Source of the DNA: Paracraurococcus sp049315625
Lineage (GTDB): Bacteria > Pseudomonadota > Alphaproteobacteria > Acetobacterales > Acetobacteraceae
Length of the DNA stretch: 32,096 nt
Direction of reading: 5' to 3'
NCBI GenBank assembly: GCA_049315625.1
Contig: JBMOJU010000014.1
Location: forward strand, 1 to 32,096
Each line of letters begins with the position of its first letter. The first letter of the stretch is position 1. Under the pieces are notes generated by a model. That model ran no database searches. It saw only the letters and a program-made list of their open reading frames with translations, and was not told the origin of the DNA. Both the position numbers and the translations under genes were made by a program. Of the stretch, positions 30,252 to 32,096 are shown piece by piece.

Positions 30252-32096
30252 CCTCGCCGAAGGCGCGCCGGAGCCGATCGGCGTGACCGCCGATGCGGCG
30301 GGGGTGAACATTGCCGTCGTCGCGCCCGACGCGACATTGGTCGAGCTCTGCCTGTTCAACGCGACACGCGACGTGCAGCTGGCCTGCCATCGGCTGGTGG
30401 CGCGCAGCGGCGATGTCTGGCACGGCCATCTGCCGGGGATCGGCCCCGGCGCGCGCTACGGGCTGCGGGCGCATGGACCCTGGGACCCCGGTGCCGGGCT
30501 GCGCTTCGATGCGTCGAAGCTGCTGCTGGACCCCTGGGCACGACGCATCGACCGGCACTTCCGCCTGCATGCCAGCCATTTCCGCCGCGGCGAGGACAGC
30601 GCCCCCTTCGTGCCAAAGGCCGTCATCCAGCCGCCGGGCGAGCTGCCGCCGCCGCCGCTGCCGGCCCGCGGTCCGCGGGTGATCTACGAACTGCACGTCC
30701 GCGGCTTTACCCGGCTGCATCCCGGCATCCCGGAGTCGATGCGTGGCACCTTCGCCGCCCTCGGCCACCCCGCCGCCATCGACCACCTGCGGATGCTCGG
30801 CGTGACGCATGTCGAACTCATGCCGGTCGCCGCCGGGATCGATGAGCGGCATCTGCCGCCGCTCGGCCTGAACAACCACTGGAACTACAACCCGGTCGGG
30901 TTCCTTGCCCCCGACCCGCGCCTGGCGCCCGGTGGGATGGAGGAGGTGCGGGCCGCGGTGACGGCGCTGCGCGAGGCTGGCATCGGGGTGATCCTCGACG
31001 TGGTCTATAATCACAGCGGGGAAGGCGACGAGCATGGCCCGACCCTGTCCCTGCGCGGCCTGGCCGACCGCGCCTTCCACCGTTTCGGCCCGGATGGCCG
31101 CTACGCCAATGATGCCGGCTGCGGCAATACCCTGGCGCTGGACCGGCCCTGGCCGCTGCGGCTGGCGATGGATGCCATGCGCCACTGGGTGCTGGCGGCG
31201 GGGGTGGAGGGGTTCCGGCTCGACCTTGGCACCACGCTGGGGCGGCGGGACGACGGCTTCGACCCGGGCGCGCCGCTGCTGGCCGCCATGCGGCAGGACC
31301 CGCTGCTGCGAGACCGCATCATCATCGCCGAGCCCTGGGATATCGGCTGGGGCGGCTACCAGCTGGGCGCCTTCCCGCCTGGCTGGCCGGAATGGAACGA
31401 CAAATTCCGCGACACGGTGAGGCGCTTCTGGCGCGGTGATGCAGGGCAGGTGGCGGACCTGGCGACACGGCTCGCCGGCTCGGCCGACGTGTTCGGGCCG
31501 GCGCGGCGGCGCGCCTCCGACAGCCTGAACTACGTCACCGCGCATGACGGCTTCACCCTCGCCGACCTGGTCGCCTTCACCACCAAGCGCAACGAGGGCA
31601 ATGGCGAGCACGGCCATGACGGCCACAACGAGAACCATTCCTGGAATTGCGGCGTCGAAGGCCCGACCGACGACCCTGACGTGCTGGCCCGCCGCGCCGG
31701 CGACGTGCGGGCGTTGCTGGCGACGCTGCTGGCAGCGCGCGGCACGCCGATGCTGTCGATGGGCGACGAGGTGGGTCGCACCCAAGGCGGCAACAACAAC
31801 GCCTATGCGCAGGACAACCCGGTCTCCTGGCTCGACTGGGCGGGGATGGACCACGGCCTGGCCGGCTTTACCGCGCGGCTGGTCGAGGCGCGGCGACGGC
31901 ATCCCGCTCTGCATGCCGATGCGCCGCTGACCGGCGCGGCGCCGGACGCCAGCGGCCTGCCGGACGTGGCCTGGCTGCGCCCGGATGGCGCGCCGCTCGG
32001 TCCGGGCGACTGGGCCGATCCCGCACGGCAGAGCCTGGTCGCCGTGCTCTACGTGCCTGGTGACCGCGTGCTGATCGCGCTGAACGCCGCCGCGCA
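30244..32096 (+). CDS. glgX: Glycogen debranching enzyme, GlgX type (3' end cut by window edge)
   Basis: About 617 residues are visible, open to the window end. A GH13 isoamylase-type enzyme that trims alpha-1,6 branches left by GlgP. An N-terminal CBM48-like domain (IGVTADAAGVNIAVVAPDATLVELCLFN) precedes the barrel: YELHVRGFTRLHPGIP, GVILDVVYNHSGEGDEHGPTLSLRG, FRLDLGTTLG with Asp327 as nucleophile, IIAEPWDIG with Glu363, TAHDGFTLADLV with Asp435, then NEGNGEHGHDGHNENHSWNCGVEG, typical of GlgX/TreX. ATG 30244 overlaps the glgA stop by 8 bases. The final C-terminal beta domain is only begun. glgB, which would make the branches, is not in the window. Confidence 0.94.
   Translation, partial: MADLAEGAPEPIGVTADAAGVNIAVVAPDATLVELCLFNATRDVQLACHRLVARSGDVWHGHLPGIGPGARYGLRAHGPWDPGAGLRFDASKLLLDPWARRIDRHFRLHASHFRRGEDSAPFVPKAVIQPPGELPPPPLPARGPRVIYELHVRGFTRLHPGIPESMRGTFAALGHPAAIDHLRMLGVTHVELMPVAAGIDERHLPPLGLNNHWNYNPVGFLAPDPRLAPGGMEEVRAAVTALREAGIGVILDVVYNHSGEGDEHGPTLSLRGLADRAFHRFGPDGRYANDAGCGNTLALDRPWPLRLAMDAMRHWVLAAGVEGFRLDLGTTLGRRDDGFDPGAPLLAAMRQDPLLRDRIIIAEPWDIGWGGYQLGAFPPGWPEWNDKFRDTVRRFWRGDAGQVADLATRLAGSADVFGPARRRASDSLNYVTAHDGFTLADLVAFTTKRNEGNGEHGHDGHNENHSWNCGVEGPTDDPDVLARRAGDVRALLATLLAARGTPMLSMGDEVGRTQGGNNNAYAQDNPVSWLDWAGMDHGLAGFTARLVEARRRHPALHADAPLTGAAPDASGLPDVAWLRPDGAPLGPGDWADPARQSLVAVLYVPGDRVLIALNAAA

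Overview
The window is about 32 kb of very GC-rich chromosomal DNA, almost fully coding, with strong GC bias at third codon positions. The gene content points to an alphaproteobacterium, most likely Acetobacteraceae (Roseomonas-like): a PQQ-dependent dehydrogenase, an orphan TctC/Bug binding protein, an orphan LIV-type binding protein, an intracellular PHB depolymerase, ParE, an HWE-family histidine kinase and a glg operon. The taxonomic assignment is inference. I see no rRNA, tRNA, CRISPR array, transposase or phage gene.

Left part (1-8.5 kb): a truncated glutaryl-CoA dehydrogenase and a DEAD-box RNA helicase with an acidic N-terminal run and an Arg-rich tail run leftwards. A small alpha/beta hydrolase runs rightwards and meets a small secreted protein head-on, with overlapping stop codons. 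Then come a periplasmic LIV-type binding protein (+), parE (-) and dps (-).

Middle (8.6-14.3 kb): an MFS_3-type transporter and a DUF1906 glycoside-hydrolase-like protein form a leftward pair, with a perfect 13-bp hairpin over the transporter start codon. A DUF962/Mpo1-like membrane protein, a cupin, a GST and the PHB depolymerase PhaZ follow.

14.4-19.2 kb holds the most unusual cassette: a Tat-type Rieske protein, a quinoprotein dehydrogenase with the Asp-x-Asp lanthanide signature and no vicinal cysteine pair, a small periplasmic protein coupled to it by a GTGA overlap, a NodB-fold deacetylase with TFDNGP in place of TFDDGP, and a TctC binding protein coupled by an ATGA overlap. The spacing suggests one operon, possibly a periplasmic oxidation module in which the Rieske protein carries electrons.

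19.3-24.6 kb is a leftward series: nitronate monooxygenase, aminotransferase, a 70-residue basic protein, a family III CoA-transferase and an HWE kinase whose N-terminus looks like a phytochrome PHY domain without GAF and tongue. 24.6-25.1 kb is a divergent control region with an AT-rich island of nested inverted repeats. From 25.1 kb to the end runs glgP-glgC-glgA-glgX with overlapping junctions; glgB is not in the window.

A GC-rich palindrome of about 24 bp, with shared flanks, occurs near 12.1 and 22.1 kb in opposite orientation and looks like a dispersed terminator/REP-like element.
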